Both the position numbers and the translations under genes were made by a program. A stretch of DNA of 64,000 bases from Paenibacillus phytohabitans (GTDB lineage Bacteria; Bacillota; Bacilli; Paenibacillales; Paenibacillaceae). Each line of letters opens with the position of its first letter. The stretch's first letter is position 1. This document shows, in pieces, positions 25,860-35,198 of this stretch. The notes beneath the pieces were generated by a model. It had not been told where the DNA came from. It was given only the letters and a program-made list of their open reading frames with translations, and did no database searches. The stretch spans positions 248,001 to 312,000 of the forward strand of contig NZ_WHOB01000016.1 of the NCBI RefSeq assembly GCF_013141775.1, in the 5' to 3' direction.

Positions 25860-27212
25860 TTACAGCGAATTGGCTTTGACCTGATTGTCATATTCGGTAT
25901 CGGCCTTTTTCATATATTCAGTTACGTCGGCATCGTTCACCACCATATCCTGGAGCAGCTTATAGTACCAGTTGCGGAATTGCGGAGGAATCAGGTTATC
26001 GCCCCACCAGTTGTTGATGGCCAGTGACTTGGTGACACTCGTGTCGGCAATAAGATCCAGTGCAACCTGCATTTGCTCACTTGTCTCATAGGTAACTTTC
26101 TCTTTGGTGGAAGGAATGGCATTGATCGAAGCCAGGTATACCGAGTATTGCTCCGGTGCAAAGAAGAAGCGGATAAAATCTTTGATCGCTGCCGTCTTAT
26201 CGGCATCCTTGGCGGCATCAACGGATAACGACCAGCCGGCTGGTGACGGCAGACCGATGACATTCACTTTACCTTGGCGGTCCGGGATCGCGTAGAAGCC
26301 GAATTCGAAGCCTGGATCAGCTTCAGCAATCTGGGTGAACATCCAGGTGCCGGAATACAGCTGAGCGGCTTTGCCGGATACCAGAATCGACGCGGTCTGA
26401 TTATCTGCGGTGCTCAGCCAGCCTTTGTCCACATAGTTCTTGAACAGCTCTTTGAAATCAGTCATGGCCTGGACTACAGCAGGATCTGCGAAGCTGACGG
26501 TCTTGGCCGTACGCTTGGAGTTCCAGTCCGGGTCTTTGCTGTAGACATCGTCAATCAGGAATTTATTGACCCAGAAGCCCATATGGAAGATATCCTTGCC
26601 GCCTACTACCAGCGGGGAGATACCTGTAGCTTTCAATTTTTCCTGGATGGCAATGAACTCGTCATAGGTTTTGGGAAGCTCGGTGATCCCGGCGTCCGCG
26701 TAGGCTTTTTTGCTGTAAATAATCCCTTGTGGTGCATTGACCTGCATCGGAGCGTTCCATACTTTGCCGTCCACTTGCGGTGGCGATTCGAACAGATCCA
26801 GCAGATCGGCCGGAAGCTCGACAATTTTGCCGGCATCCGCGAATACCTGGGTATCACGCATTTCCACCAGATCCGGGAATTCTCCAACCGCATCCTTCGT
26901 CTTCAGCCAGTCCAGATAAGCGGCAGATGAAGTTTCACTTAGGTCCTTGATGGTGACGTTAGGATTCGCTTCCATGAATTTCTTAACGGTATCGGCAATG
27001 GCTTTCTTGGTCGCCGGGTCACCCGACGCATAACCGATGGTGAAGCTGACATCCTTCTTCGCAGCATCAGTAGCTGAGTTATTCCCTGCCGGAGCTTCAG
27101 TCGCGGCTGCGTTGCCGCCACTGGCATTGTTATTGTTATTTCCGCCGCATGCGGTAAGTACAGTGGTTGCTGCGAGCAGCATGACGGATAATTTCGTAAT
27201 GGTGTTCTTCAT
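25860..27212 (-). CDS. Sugar ABC transporter solute-binding lipoprotein (copy 1)
   Basis: 450 residues. The start is ATG 27212 (GGGGAGG about 11 nt upstream), giving a lipoprotein signal with lipobox VLTAC and an Asn-rich spacer. The mature part is a family-1 extracellular binding protein (SFTIGYASGDPATKKAI, then KTYDEFIAIQEKLKATGISP). It delivers oligosaccharide to the two permeases that follow on the same strand. It is a close paralogue of the binding protein immediately upstream (27473-28825); long runs such as VVGGKDIFHMGFWVNKFLID are identical. A cre-like box lies about 70 bp upstream. Confidence 0.93.
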   Translation of the reverse strand: MKNTITKLSVMLLAATTVLTACGGNNNNNASGGNAAATEAPAGNNSATDAAKKDVSFTIGYASGDPATKKAIADTVKKFMEANPNVTIKDLSETSSAAYLDWLKTKDAVGEFPDLVEMRDTQVFADAGKIVELPADLLDLFESPPQVDGKVWNAPMQVNAPQGIIYSKKAYADAGITELPKTYDEFIAIQEKLKATGISPLVVGGKDIFHMGFWVNKFLIDDVYSKDPDWNSKRTAKTVSFADPAVVQAMTDFKELFKNYVDKGWLSTADNQTASILVSGKAAQLYSGTWMFTQIAEADPGFEFGFYAIPDRQGKVNVIGLPSPAGWSLSVDAAKDADKTAAIKDFIRFFFAPEQYSVYLASINAIPSTKEKVTYETSEQMQVALDLIADTSVTKSLAINNWWGDNLIPPQFRNWYYKLLQDMVVNDADVTEYMKKADTEYDNQVKANSL

Positions 27213-27277
27213 ATCTTTAGTAACCTCCCCTTGGGTATACAGCCCGGAAACTGCCGGACCGATGTGCGCATCATCGT

Positions 27278-27292
27278 CCGTAAGCGTTTCCT
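27278..27292. promoter_or_regulatory. cre-like site upstream of solute-binding protein copy 1
   Basis: CCGTAAGCGTTTCCT matches the CcpA consensus WTGNAANCGNWNNCW at all but the first two positions. It lies 65-80 bp before the ATG at 27212, where it could block initiation. Confidence 0.35.
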
Positions 27293-27418
27293 TATGCTCC
27301 AAGAATAGCATTCAGCCTTCACGGTTAGAATGAACTAATTTAAGGGGGATGTGCGGTAAATTTAAGAAGATTCACTTAATCCCCCCGCAAAGCAACACGT
27401 TTGCTTCGACGATGACTC

Positions 27419-27448
27419 AAAAAAAACGAAGGTCCGGGAGACCTTCGT
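27419..27448 (-). terminator. Intrinsic terminator between the two solute-binding protein genes
   Basis: On the minus strand a 9-bp perfect stem ACGAAGGTC/GACCTTCGT is followed by eight T residues. It lies 25 bp after the stop of the upstream binding protein. It separates the regulator-kinase-binding protein unit from the transporter unit, or permits partial readthrough. Confidence 0.88.
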
Positions 27449-27472
27449 TCTTGCGCGGGCTATAGTGTAATG

Positions 27473-28825
27473 TCACTGCCAGTATTCCTGTACCTGCCTG
27501 TCGTATTCAGTATCGGCCCGTTTCATATATTCTAGTACATCCCCGTCCTTAACCACCATTTCCTGCAGCAGCTTGTAGAACCAGTTACGGAACTGCGGAG
27601 GAATCAGGTTATCTCCCCACCAATTGTTGATCATCAGGGATTTGGTTACGGCCGGATCGGCCATCAGATCAAGCACCACCTGCATCTGTTCACCGGTCTC
27701 CCGCCTGAATTCCTGCCTGGTCGAAGGAACCGAATCGATCCGGCTTAGGAATGTGCCGTAAGGCTCCGGTGAGAAAAAGAACCGGATGAAGTCTTCGATC
27801 GCCTGCTTTTTGAGCGGCTCCTTGGCCGCCTGGGCAGACAGCGACCAGCCGGAGGGCGACTGCAGGCCGACCACATTCAGCTTCCCTTTACGGTCCGGCA
27901 CAGCATAGAAGCCGAATTCGAAGCCCGGATCGGCTGCCTGGATCTGTGAGAACATCCAGGAGCCGGAGAACAGCTGGGCTGCCTTGCCGGATACCAGAAT
28001 GGACGCCGTCTGGTTATCCCCTGTGCCAAGCCACCCTTTATCCACATCGCTTCTGAATAGCTGTTTGAAATCAGTCATGGCCTGGACTACATTGTCATCG
28101 GTGAAGCTAACCTCACCGGCCGTCCGCTTGGCGTTCCAGCCGGGATCAGCGTCATATACATCATCAATCAGAAATTTATTAACCCAGAAGCCCATATGAA
28201 AAATATCCTTGCCGCCTACAACGAGCGGAGTGATCCCGCTTGCCCGCAGTCTGTTCTGGATCTCCAGAAATTCATCATAGGTTGCCGGAAGCGTCTTAAT
28301 GCCTGCCTCGGCATACGCTTTCTTACTATAAATAATACCCTGCGGGGCAGCGACAAACAGCGGGGCATTCCATACCTTGCCGCCGATCCGCGGCGGCTGA
28401 TCGAACAATTCCGCCAGCTCATTTGGGAGAGGAACAATCTTCTCCGCATTGGCGAAGGCCTCGGTATCCCTCATCTCTACCAGATCGGGGAACTCGCCCA
28501 CGGCATCCTTAACCTTCAGCCAATCCATATAGGCAGAGGAGCTTGTCTCACTGACATCCTGGACGACTATGTCCGGATTCGCCTGCATGAAGGCCTTAAT
28601 GGTATCCTCGATAGCCTGCTTCGTCGCCGGATCACCGGAGGCATAACCTATAGTAAAGCTTATTTTACCGCCACCGGATGCTGTATCCGGCCGGCTCCCC
28701 TGATCAACCGCCTGGCTCCCTCCGATTCCGCCTGGTCCAGTTTTGCCTCCACAGCCCGTCAGGATCAGCGCGGCTGCAAGCGGCACTATTGTTATTCTCA
28801 TACCTGATAACCTCGGCATTTGCAT
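27473..28825 (-). CDS. Sugar ABC transporter-type solute-binding lipoprotein (copy 2, in the two-component operon)
   Basis: 450 residues from an ATG at 28825 (GGAGG 9 nt upstream); lipobox ILTGC. It is a near-duplicate of the binding protein downstream across the whole mature part, with a different Gly-rich spacer. It lies 14 nt after the histidine kinase and before a strong terminator, so it is expressed with the two-component system rather than with the permeases. It may therefore act as a ligand-bound co-receptor for the kinase, or as a second binding protein for the same permeases. The first reading is an inference from position. Confidence 0.9.
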   Translation of the reverse strand: MQMPRLSGMRITIVPLAAALILTGCGGKTGPGGIGGSQAVDQGSRPDTASGGGKISFTIGYASGDPATKQAIEDTIKAFMQANPDIVVQDVSETSSSAYMDWLKVKDAVGEFPDLVEMRDTEAFANAEKIVPLPNELAELFDQPPRIGGKVWNAPLFVAAPQGIIYSKKAYAEAGIKTLPATYDEFLEIQNRLRASGITPLVVGGKDIFHMGFWVNKFLIDDVYDADPGWNAKRTAGEVSFTDDNVVQAMTDFKQLFRSDVDKGWLGTGDNQTASILVSGKAAQLFSGSWMFSQIQAADPGFEFGFYAVPDRKGKLNVVGLQSPSGWSLSAQAAKEPLKKQAIEDFIRFFFSPEPYGTFLSRIDSVPSTRQEFRRETGEQMQVVLDLMADPAVTKSLMINNWWGDNLIPPQFRNWFYKLLQEMVVKDGDVLEYMKRADTEYDRQVQEYWQ

Positions 28826-28839
28826 CCCCTGCGACCTCC

Positions 28840-30609
28840 TCATTCTGTGATAACTGGAAATGTCAGCGTAATGGAGGTCCCGACATGCTCTCTGCTGTTC
28901 ACAGACAGGCCATACGCCTCCCCGAAGCTGGAGCGGATACGCTCATGCACATTTTTCATGCCGACATTCTTGCTTGGAGCCTGCGGGTCTTCCAGAATCT
29001 TGTTAATGCGGGCCAGCGTCTCCCTGCTCATCCCCACTCCATCATCATATATCGTAATCGCCAGCACTTGCTCTCTCCGTTCGACCGTAATGCCGACGGT
29101 TCCTTTTCCCTGCAGTCGCAGTCCATGCTGAACCGCATTCTCCACCATCGGCTGCAGAGACAGCTTCAGGATGGGCCAGTCCAGATTAACATCCGGGGCA
29201 ATATCCAGATGCAGCTCGAAGCGGTTCTCATACCGTACAGAAATAATATAGAAGTAATTCTGCAGATGGGCGAGCTCGCTGGCAATGCTTACACGGTCTT
29301 CCCCGTAATCGATAACATACTTCAGCTCATTGGATAACGCCAGAATCATATCCGCCACCTCGCCCGCTTCCTTATCCACGGCGTTCATCCGGATCACCTC
29401 AAGGGTGTTGTACAGGTAATGGGGCCGGATCTGGCTCTTCAGTGCATTCAGCTCGGTCTGCTTCTGCTTGATCTGGGCCACATAGGCCTCATCAATGTAG
29501 ACCTGCAGCCGTTCCACCATCCGGTTGAACCCGTGGGCCAGCCTGCCCATCTCATCATTGCTGTTCACGGAGAGCTGGATATCCAGCTTGCCCGACTCCA
29601 CCACGGCCATCTGCCGGATCAGCTCCCGGATGGGAGCCGCGAGACGTCTGGAGAACCAGGCCCCCATTACAATCATTACAAAAGCACACATGCCGATGGC
29701 GATATACACCGTTGCCCGTGCCGACAGCAGCTGTTCGAACAGGTTGCCGCGGTGGATTTTGGCGATGACCTGGCCATTCAAAAAAGGGATGGACTCACTG
29801 AGCACAATCATCTCATTGTTAGTTTGATCAGCAGCTTTAGCCTCCGCCGCACCGGCAGGCTGGTTGCTGAAATACGTCCGCCCCTCTCCGTCGAGCAGGT
29901 ACAGCTCATCCTTCTCCCCGAGACTCAGCTCACGGAAGAACTGCTGGAATAACGAGGTATCGATATCCAGGAAAAGCGTTCCGACTACCTTGGGCTCTTT
30001 GGTCACACGTCCGGAGGTATCAATCAGGCTGCGTCCGATCGTGAACACCTGGCGGTCCGAGCCATAGAAATAACTGTCCTGATGGGTCGGGAAAATAGCC
30101 ACCTTCGCAGGGTCACCTGCCATGGCGGACAGCCACTCCGTATTCGGAACCGTCTCCATGTTCAGCGACCGGTTGCCACGCTCCTGAACATACAATTTAC
30201 CGTCAGACTGGCGGATAAACTGGACACTGGAAATATAAGAATCACTGAACAGAACGGTCTTCAGGAAGGATTCTATCGGAATGGTGTTGATCTGCTCCAG
30301 CTCATTCACATTCTGTGTCTGATTCTGCGAATAGCTCTCAATGAATCCCTCATAGCGCCCTGTATACATTAATTTGGATACTTCATTATACTGATTGAAC
30401 GCTGAATTCAGATTATAGCTCATATAGAGCACCATTTGCTGCAGATTGCTGGTGGTATACCGCTCCACATAACCCGAGAAGGTCTGTACGGAGAAGAAAC
30501 TCAGCGCAAAGAGCGGAATCAGCCCGACCAGCAGGAAGGATGCAGAAAATTTAACAAAAATACTCTTCGGTCCCCGTCCCCAGAACGGCATGGGCCATCG
30601 TCTTTTCAC
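28840..30609 (-). CDS. YesM-type sensor histidine kinase
   Basis: 589 residues from a GTG at 30609 (GGAGG about 11 nt upstream). Layout: a membrane segment (about 20-40), a large extracellular sensor region (about 45-290), a second membrane segment, HAMP (about 310-365), the His_kinase domain with RPHYLYNTLEVIRMNA (phospho-acceptor His), and an ATPase domain with the N box ENAVQHG and DDGVGMS. YesM kinases sense sugars outside the cell, sometimes through binding proteins. It follows the response regulator by a short gap on the same strand. Confidence 0.94.
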   Translation of the reverse strand: MKRRWPMPFWGRGPKSIFVKFSASFLLVGLIPLFALSFFSVQTFSGYVERYTTSNLQQMVLYMSYNLNSAFNQYNEVSKLMYTGRYEGFIESYSQNQTQNVNELEQINTIPIESFLKTVLFSDSYISSVQFIRQSDGKLYVQERGNRSLNMETVPNTEWLSAMAGDPAKVAIFPTHQDSYFYGSDRQVFTIGRSLIDTSGRVTKEPKVVGTLFLDIDTSLFQQFFRELSLGEKDELYLLDGEGRTYFSNQPAGAAEAKAADQTNNEMIVLSESIPFLNGQVIAKIHRGNLFEQLLSARATVYIAIGMCAFVMIVMGAWFSRRLAAPIRELIRQMAVVESGKLDIQLSVNSNDEMGRLAHGFNRMVERLQVYIDEAYVAQIKQKQTELNALKSQIRPHYLYNTLEVIRMNAVDKEAGEVADMILALSNELKYVIDYGEDRVSIASELAHLQNYFYIISVRYENRFELHLDIAPDVNLDWPILKLSLQPMVENAVQHGLRLQGKGTVGITVERREQVLAITIYDDGVGMSRETLARINKILEDPQAPSKNVGMKNVHERIRSSFGEAYGLSVNSREHVGTSITLTFPVITE

Positions 30610-30632
30610 TCTATGATCACCCTCCAATCCGC

Positions 30633-32231
30633 TTAGTTCCTGACCGATTGCTTATATTCCTGCGGCAGCTTGCCGAATTGCTTCTTGAACATGTCGCTGA
30701 AATGCCGCGCATTGTTGTAGCCGACCCGGTCGGCAATCTCGTAGACCATCAGATCACTCTGCAGCAGCAGCCGCTGGGCATGACCCATCCGCACTTCGGT
30801 AATATAATTCTTGAAGTTCTGGCCGGTATGCTTCTTGAAGAAGCTGCTGAAATAATAGGGATTCATATACACCATGGCGGCTATGGACTCCAGCGTAATA
30901 TTCTCGGCATAATGCTCCTCCACGTAGGTTTTCACCTGCGCAAGCTGCGGCATTTCCTTGCCGGAGATCCGGCAGCCCAGCTGCTCGGACATTTTGGACA
31001 GGACCGCTTCAAATTCCTGCTGCAGTGCGCCGAAGGTGGGTGCATCCGCCAGCTTTTCCAATAGCGGCTTCTCTCCCTGATTCAACAGCCCCGCATCCGC
31101 GCCGAAATCAGCCATATCCTGTTCGAGCTGGATCACAGCATTGTACACATAGGACACCGCCTGGTTCCGGCTATCTCCAGAGAGCAGACGCACGGTCTCC
31201 AGCAGTTCGCCGGTTAATGCCGTTAGCCGCTCCTTGTCGAATGATTTGAGCGCTTCCGGTAAGCTGCTCTGGATGACAGCAAGTGTGGATACAGGTACAG
31301 CAGCCTCCATTGGTTCGGCGGGATAAGGAATCACCCGGTTCAATCCGGCAAAATATCTGAATCTTAGCGCTTTCAACGCAGACTGGTAGGAATCCGCCGC
31401 CTCTTCAATACCGCTGGCCGGGCGGCCGATGCCTATTGAGACCTGCAGCTTCAGAAAGCTGTTGATTTTGTGATGCAGATCCTCCATTAATTGCTGCGGT
31501 TCATTCAGATGCTCATGCTGGAGCAGCACCCCGAAACGCTCTCCTTTACGGAACACATACCCGTTGCCCCTGCTGTCCACCGTCTCCTTGATGATGTTCA
31601 GCAATGCGAATTCCACCAGCTTGCGTTCCCGTTCCTCCCAGCGCGAAGGCTGGCCGCTGTATTCATCCGTCTCAATGACACATACGCTGACATAGCGGGT
31701 AATCGCCGTGTTGCCCATCCGGGCAAGCGTAGCTGCCGCAGCCTTATTGCCGTCGGTCAGCTGCTCCAGCTGCTCCTCAACCGTAACAGACAGGTTCTTC
31801 CGCTCATAGGATTTGAGCATTTCCTTGTTGCGCTCTTCTTCGGACTCCTGGCGGATCACCGTTACTGCGCGGATCACTACCTGCTCCAGCTGTCCCGTAT
31901 TCACCGGCTTGACCAGATAATCCAGCGCCCCGTATTGTACCGCTTGCTGGGCATAACTAAATTCCTGATAGGCACTGATAAAGACCACTTTGATCGGACG
32001 CCCGGAATGATGAATTTCACGGATAATATCGATACCCGAATAACCCGGCATACTGATATCACTGATAATCAGATCGGGATGACAGCTGTCGATCATCGCC
32101 TTCAGCTCTATCCCGTCACATGCTTCCCCTACTATATTAAGCCCGAGGCTCTCCCAGGCTATGAGCTTCTTCAGCCCGCGCAGAATAACCGGCTCGTCAT
32201 CCGCCAGCAGCACACGTATCGTTCTGTTCAT
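30633..32231 (-). CDS. YesN-type response regulator with AraC DNA-binding domain
   Basis: 532 residues. The receiver domain (1-125) has the acidic pair in VLLADDEPVIL, the phosphorylated Asp in DLIISDISMPGYSG and the Lys of LVKPV. A long middle region (about 130-420) of the kind seen in YesN proteins follows. The C-terminus has the AraC double helix-turn-helix (LESIAAMVYMNPYYFSSFF and VYEIADRVGYNNARHFSDMF). It is the first gene of the regulator-kinase-binding protein operon. Likely targets are that operon and the transporter genes downstream, as in the Geobacillus xylo-oligosaccharide system. Confidence 0.94.
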   Translation of the reverse strand: MNRTIRVLLADDEPVILRGLKKLIAWESLGLNIVGEACDGIELKAMIDSCHPDLIISDISMPGYSGIDIIREIHHSGRPIKVVFISAYQEFSYAQQAVQYGALDYLVKPVNTGQLEQVVIRAVTVIRQESEEERNKEMLKSYERKNLSVTVEEQLEQLTDGNKAAAATLARMGNTAITRYVSVCVIETDEYSGQPSRWEERERKLVEFALLNIIKETVDSRGNGYVFRKGERFGVLLQHEHLNEPQQLMEDLHHKINSFLKLQVSIGIGRPASGIEEAADSYQSALKALRFRYFAGLNRVIPYPAEPMEAAVPVSTLAVIQSSLPEALKSFDKERLTALTGELLETVRLLSGDSRNQAVSYVYNAVIQLEQDMADFGADAGLLNQGEKPLLEKLADAPTFGALQQEFEAVLSKMSEQLGCRISGKEMPQLAQVKTYVEEHYAENITLESIAAMVYMNPYYFSSFFKKHTGQNFKNYITEVRMGHAQRLLLQSDLMVYEIADRVGYNNARHFSDMFKKQFGKLPQEYKQSVRN

Positions 32232-32505
32232 TGCTGCACCTCCGCATGGTTGTCATATATATATATTATTACAGGATAGCGGCTGTTTCAGTCTGTATTC
32301 ATTATTGAAGAGATTCATCCAACTATACTTTATCACGATAACCCCGGCTGCCGGGTGAAGCTTTTTAAGAGGAAAGCGCAGTTTTTTAAGAATATTGTTG
32401 CTCGGGTATACCAGCATCTCAGGCTGAGAGAGAACAAATAAAAGAAGCAGCAGCAGTCATATAAGAGGGAAACCTCCATAGGCGGCCGGGCAGCAGGAGA
32501 GCAGT

Positions 32506-32849
32506 ATGACTGTCAGCGGCAAAAGCGGGAGTACTGTGCGGAGAGTAACGGCTTATCTGATCAAGCACTGCGGCAATGATTTCGCCGGGGAACAGCTTGC
32601 TTCACAGCTGAATATGAATTACAGCTACCTGTCTGCCGCGTTCAAGCAAGCCACTGGACAGACGATTATTGAGACACATACCAAGCTCCGGATGACAAGG
32701 CTATCGAGCTGATGCGGACGAGTTCGTACAATGTATCTGAGATCAGTGAAGCGCTTGGCTACCCCAACCCTTATTACTTCAGCCGCGTGTTCAAAAAAGT
32801 GCTCGGTGAATCCCCCTCCTCCTACATGAAGCATCTGTACCGCACCTGA
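32506..32849 (+). pseudogene. Frameshifted AraC-type DNA-binding domain
   Basis: The first frame (from ATG 32506, GGAG upstream) encodes a first helix-turn-helix, FAGEQLASQLNMNYSYLSAAF, and runs to KLRM before stopping at about 32712. The second helix-turn-helix, VSEISEALGYPNPYYFSRVF, continues in another frame to a stop at 32849. A single base loss near 32695 would explain it. With the frame restored the product would be about 115 residues: an AraC DNA-binding domain without a sensor. It resembles the C-terminus of a YesN regulator and is probably a decayed remnant. Confidence 0.75.
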
Positions 32850-32935
32850 GCATGGGCGAAGCTGGGAACACCGGCCGGACTCATGGTACAATACCAGAAA
32901 TGACCTGCTATGCACATGAGACTCTTATATAATCC

Positions 32936-33709
32936 TTGAAAAAGTTGGTGACCTGCTTGATCTACCTCATTAAATTCGCATACAGCTTTGTTCTGCCTCC
33001 GGGAATTTTTGTGATCCTACTGCTGGGGATGGTGGTCTGGCTGTGGAAAAGCAGCCGCCGGCCGGCGATCGTACTGCTCGCAGTGAGCCTGCTGCTCTAT
33101 CTGTCGATGACCTCTGTGGTCAGTGACCTGCTGATTGGCAGTCTGGAACGGCAATATACGCAGCCTTCTGCAGTAGAAGGTGATGTTATTGTTATCCTCG
33201 GCGGAGGCGCTACCTCCGGCACTCCGGATCTGGACGGGCAGGGCAATATGTCCGGTCCGGCGGCGAACCGGCTGCTGGCTGCCGCCCGGCTGTACCGGCA
33301 GACCGGACTGCCGGTTATTTTCTCCGGCGGCCAGGTGTATGCGGACAGCGGCAATGAAGCCGATATCGCCCGGCGGCAGCTGATCGGACTCGGCATCCCG
33401 GCAGAAGACATCCTGCCGGAGAACCGCTCGCTTAACACCGAGCAGAATGCGGTCAACACCGCTGCACTTATGCAGGAGCACGGGTTCAGCCGTCCGGTGC
33501 TGGTCACCTCAGCCTTCCATATGCCGCGCAGCATGGTGCAATTTGAGCACGCGGGACTAACGCCGCAGCCCTTCCCGGTGGATTACCAGGCCAGCCGCCC
33601 CATGTCACTTTATTTCAACAAATTCACTCCCTCTGCCGGAGCCGTCTCCACCACCGGACTGGCGCTGAAGGAGTATCTGGGGCTAGTGGCAGCGAAGCTG
33701 TTGCCTTAA
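32936..33709 (+). CDS. DUF218 (SanA/ElyC/YdcF-like) membrane protein
   Basis: 257 residues from a TTG at 32936; the ribosome-binding site is weak and an in-frame stop lies just upstream, so the start is uncertain. Two hydrophobic segments (about 8-36 and 42-62) precede an extracytoplasmic DUF218 domain: DVIVILGGGA, then NRLLAAARLYRQTG, VIFSGG, and the conserved NTEQNAVNT and VLVTSAFHMPRSM. ElyC and SanA relatives affect envelope integrity and peptidoglycan precursor use. The exact reaction is unknown. Confidence 0.85.
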   Translation: MKKLVTCLIYLIKFAYSFVLPPGIFVILLLGMVVWLWKSSRRPAIVLLAVSLLLYLSMTSVVSDLLIGSLERQYTQPSAVEGDVIVILGGGATSGTPDLDGQGNMSGPAANRLLAAARLYRQTGLPVIFSGGQVYADSGNEADIARRQLIGLGIPAEDILPENRSLNTEQNAVNTAALMQEHGFSRPVLVTSAFHMPRSMVQFEHAGLTPQPFPVDYQASRPMSLYFNKFTPSAGAVSTTGLALKEYLGLVAAKLLP

Positions 33710-33730
33710 CTGCTCAAGCTGCAAACCGGG

Positions 33731-33757
33731 CATGACGGACATGACGGGCATGACGGG
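33731..33757. repeat. 9-bp tandem repeat CATGACGG(A/G) x3
   Basis: Three contiguous 9-bp units (33731, 33740, 33749), the first with a final A. They lie between the DUF218 gene and the larger 41-bp array. Confidence 0.9.
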
Positions 33758-33866
33758 CAAAACCGAGTAACTCTGATCGCTTGTGGTCTGCACTCCGCTC
33801 GAATAAGAGTAACATTAAGCCCTGGCTGACCGCTGCTCGGCCGTAACGGAACAAGGCCGGTCTCAC

Positions 33867-34209
33867 GCGGACTGAGATTCGCCCTGAACGGAGCTAACCG
33901 GTCTCGCGCGGACTGAGATTCGCCCTGGACGGAGCAACCCGGTCTCGCGCGGACTGAGATTCGTCCTGGACGGAGCAACCCGGACTCGCGCGGACTGAGA
34001 TTCGTCCTGGACGGAGCAACCCGGACTCGCGCGGACTGAGATTCCGTTATTTCGCTCCGTTCCACCTTTTTGGAACTCTCGCGGACTGAGATTCCGTTAA
34101 TGGTGCCTATTTGCTCTGAAAAGAGCCATTCTGCTTCACTTAGCGGAATCTCAGTCCGCAAGCTGCCGGAAATGCCTGTTTTCCGGCAAATAAAGGATTC
34201 TCAGTCCGC
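33867..34209. repeat. 41-bp tandem repeat array, core GCGGACTGAGATTC, with inverted copies
   Basis: Copies of GCGGACTGAGATTC start at 33867, 33908, 33949, 33990 and 34031, exactly 41 bp apart. A sixth lies at 34081 after a 50-bp divergent unit. Two inverted copies end at 34159 and 34209. The sixth copy and the first inverted copy form a 20-bp arm (19 of 20 matching), so 34081-34159 can fold into a hairpin. Units are contiguous, with no unique spacers. The rest of the gene-free stretch 33710-34331 shows nothing else. Confidence 0.95.
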
Positions 34210-34331
34210 ATACTCCTGAACGAACGCATCCATTCACCTCGTTGATCCTTACTTGGCGTATGGGCTGCCGGATAGTTTCTGCAGTATCTGCGCTACATTA
34301 CGTACCTCCCTAGTGAAAGCGAGGAATGCCT

Positions 34332-35135
34332 GTGAATCAGCACGAAGAAATATTGACCGGCGGAAATGTGAATCACATTGTCCGTAAGGCGGACACCGTC
34401 CGCCGTCCCACAGGGGACTGGAGTCCTAATGTCCATCAACTGCTGCAGCATTTGGAGAAGCAGAACTTCGGGGGAGCGCCACGTTTTCTCGGAATCGATG
34501 ACGCCGGGCGTGAAATACTGAGCTATATTCCAGGAGAAGTTCCAGGCAATGCTTACCCTGAACTTAAGCCATATATGTGGTCTCGTGAGACACTTGCTGA
34601 TGTAGCACGCCTGTTACGTCATTACCATGATGCGACTGAAGGATTCAACCCGCAACCAGAGGGAAGCTGGCAGCTTAGCTATGCCGGTACCAGTGCGCAT
34701 GAAGTGATCTGCCATAATGACGCTGCCCTGTACAATGTGGTTTTTCAGAATGATGCTCCAGTGGCATTGATTGATTTCGACATGGCCGGACCCGGTCCGC
34801 GGATGTGGGACATTGCATATTCCATCTATACATCAGTTCCGCTGGCCAGCTTCGCACCTGACTACACATCAGGGTCCACCATAGCTTACCAAACCCATTT
34901 ACATGCATCAGACCGGCGCCAGCGGATACAGTTATTTTTTGAGGCTTATGGGATTCCCGTCCCTAAGGATCTGCATACGTGGATCATTGAACGTTTGACC
35001 GTCATGTGCGACACGCTGAAGAATGGGGCTGCGAGCGGCAATCCTGCTTTTATGAAAATGGTTGATGAGGGGCATCTGGCACACTATGAGCATGAAATCC
35101 AGTTTATAACCGGTCACTACGCAGAATGGAGTTAG
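34332..35135 (+). CDS. APH-family phosphotransferase
   Basis: 267 residues from a GTG at 34332, chosen because GAGG lies 7 nt upstream; the ATG two codons earlier is too close. The kinase-like fold is recognised by HNDAALYNVVF (catalytic-loop Asp) and LIDFDMAGPGPRMWDIAYS (metal-binding Asp), and the N-terminal lobe has GNVNHIVRKADTVRR. Members phosphorylate aminoglycosides, choline, homoserine or other small molecules. The sequence does not reveal which. A monocistronic gene with a terminator downstream. Confidence 0.8.
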   Translation: MNQHEEILTGGNVNHIVRKADTVRRPTGDWSPNVHQLLQHLEKQNFGGAPRFLGIDDAGREILSYIPGEVPGNAYPELKPYMWSRETLADVARLLRHYHDATEGFNPQPEGSWQLSYAGTSAHEVICHNDAALYNVVFQNDAPVALIDFDMAGPGPRMWDIAYSIYTSVPLASFAPDYTSGSTIAYQTHLHASDRRQRIQLFFEAYGIPVPKDLHTWIIERLTVMCDTLKNGAASGNPAFMKMVDEGHLAHYEHEIQFITGHYAEWS

Positions 35136-35147
35136 CCGAAACCGCCA

Positions 35148-35189
35148 AAGAAGCCGGAATCCCTAGACCTCCAGGAATTTCGGCTTCTT
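35148..35189. terminator. Convergent terminator between the phosphotransferase and ybaK
   Basis: A 9-bp stem AAGAAGCCG/CGGCTTCTT with further pairing inside (GGAAT/ATT), between two converging genes. T-content at both ends is moderate. Confidence 0.7.
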
Positions 35190-35198
35190 GCTCTACGG

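Noticed and set aside
33706..34161. Minus-strand open frame of 151 codons across the 41-bp array
   Set aside because: It is open only because the repeat lacks stops in that frame; it has no ribosome-binding site and a repetitive translation without a recognisable domain.
33867..34209. CRISPR array
   Set aside because: Units are contiguous with no unique spacers of even length, and no cas genes are present in the window.
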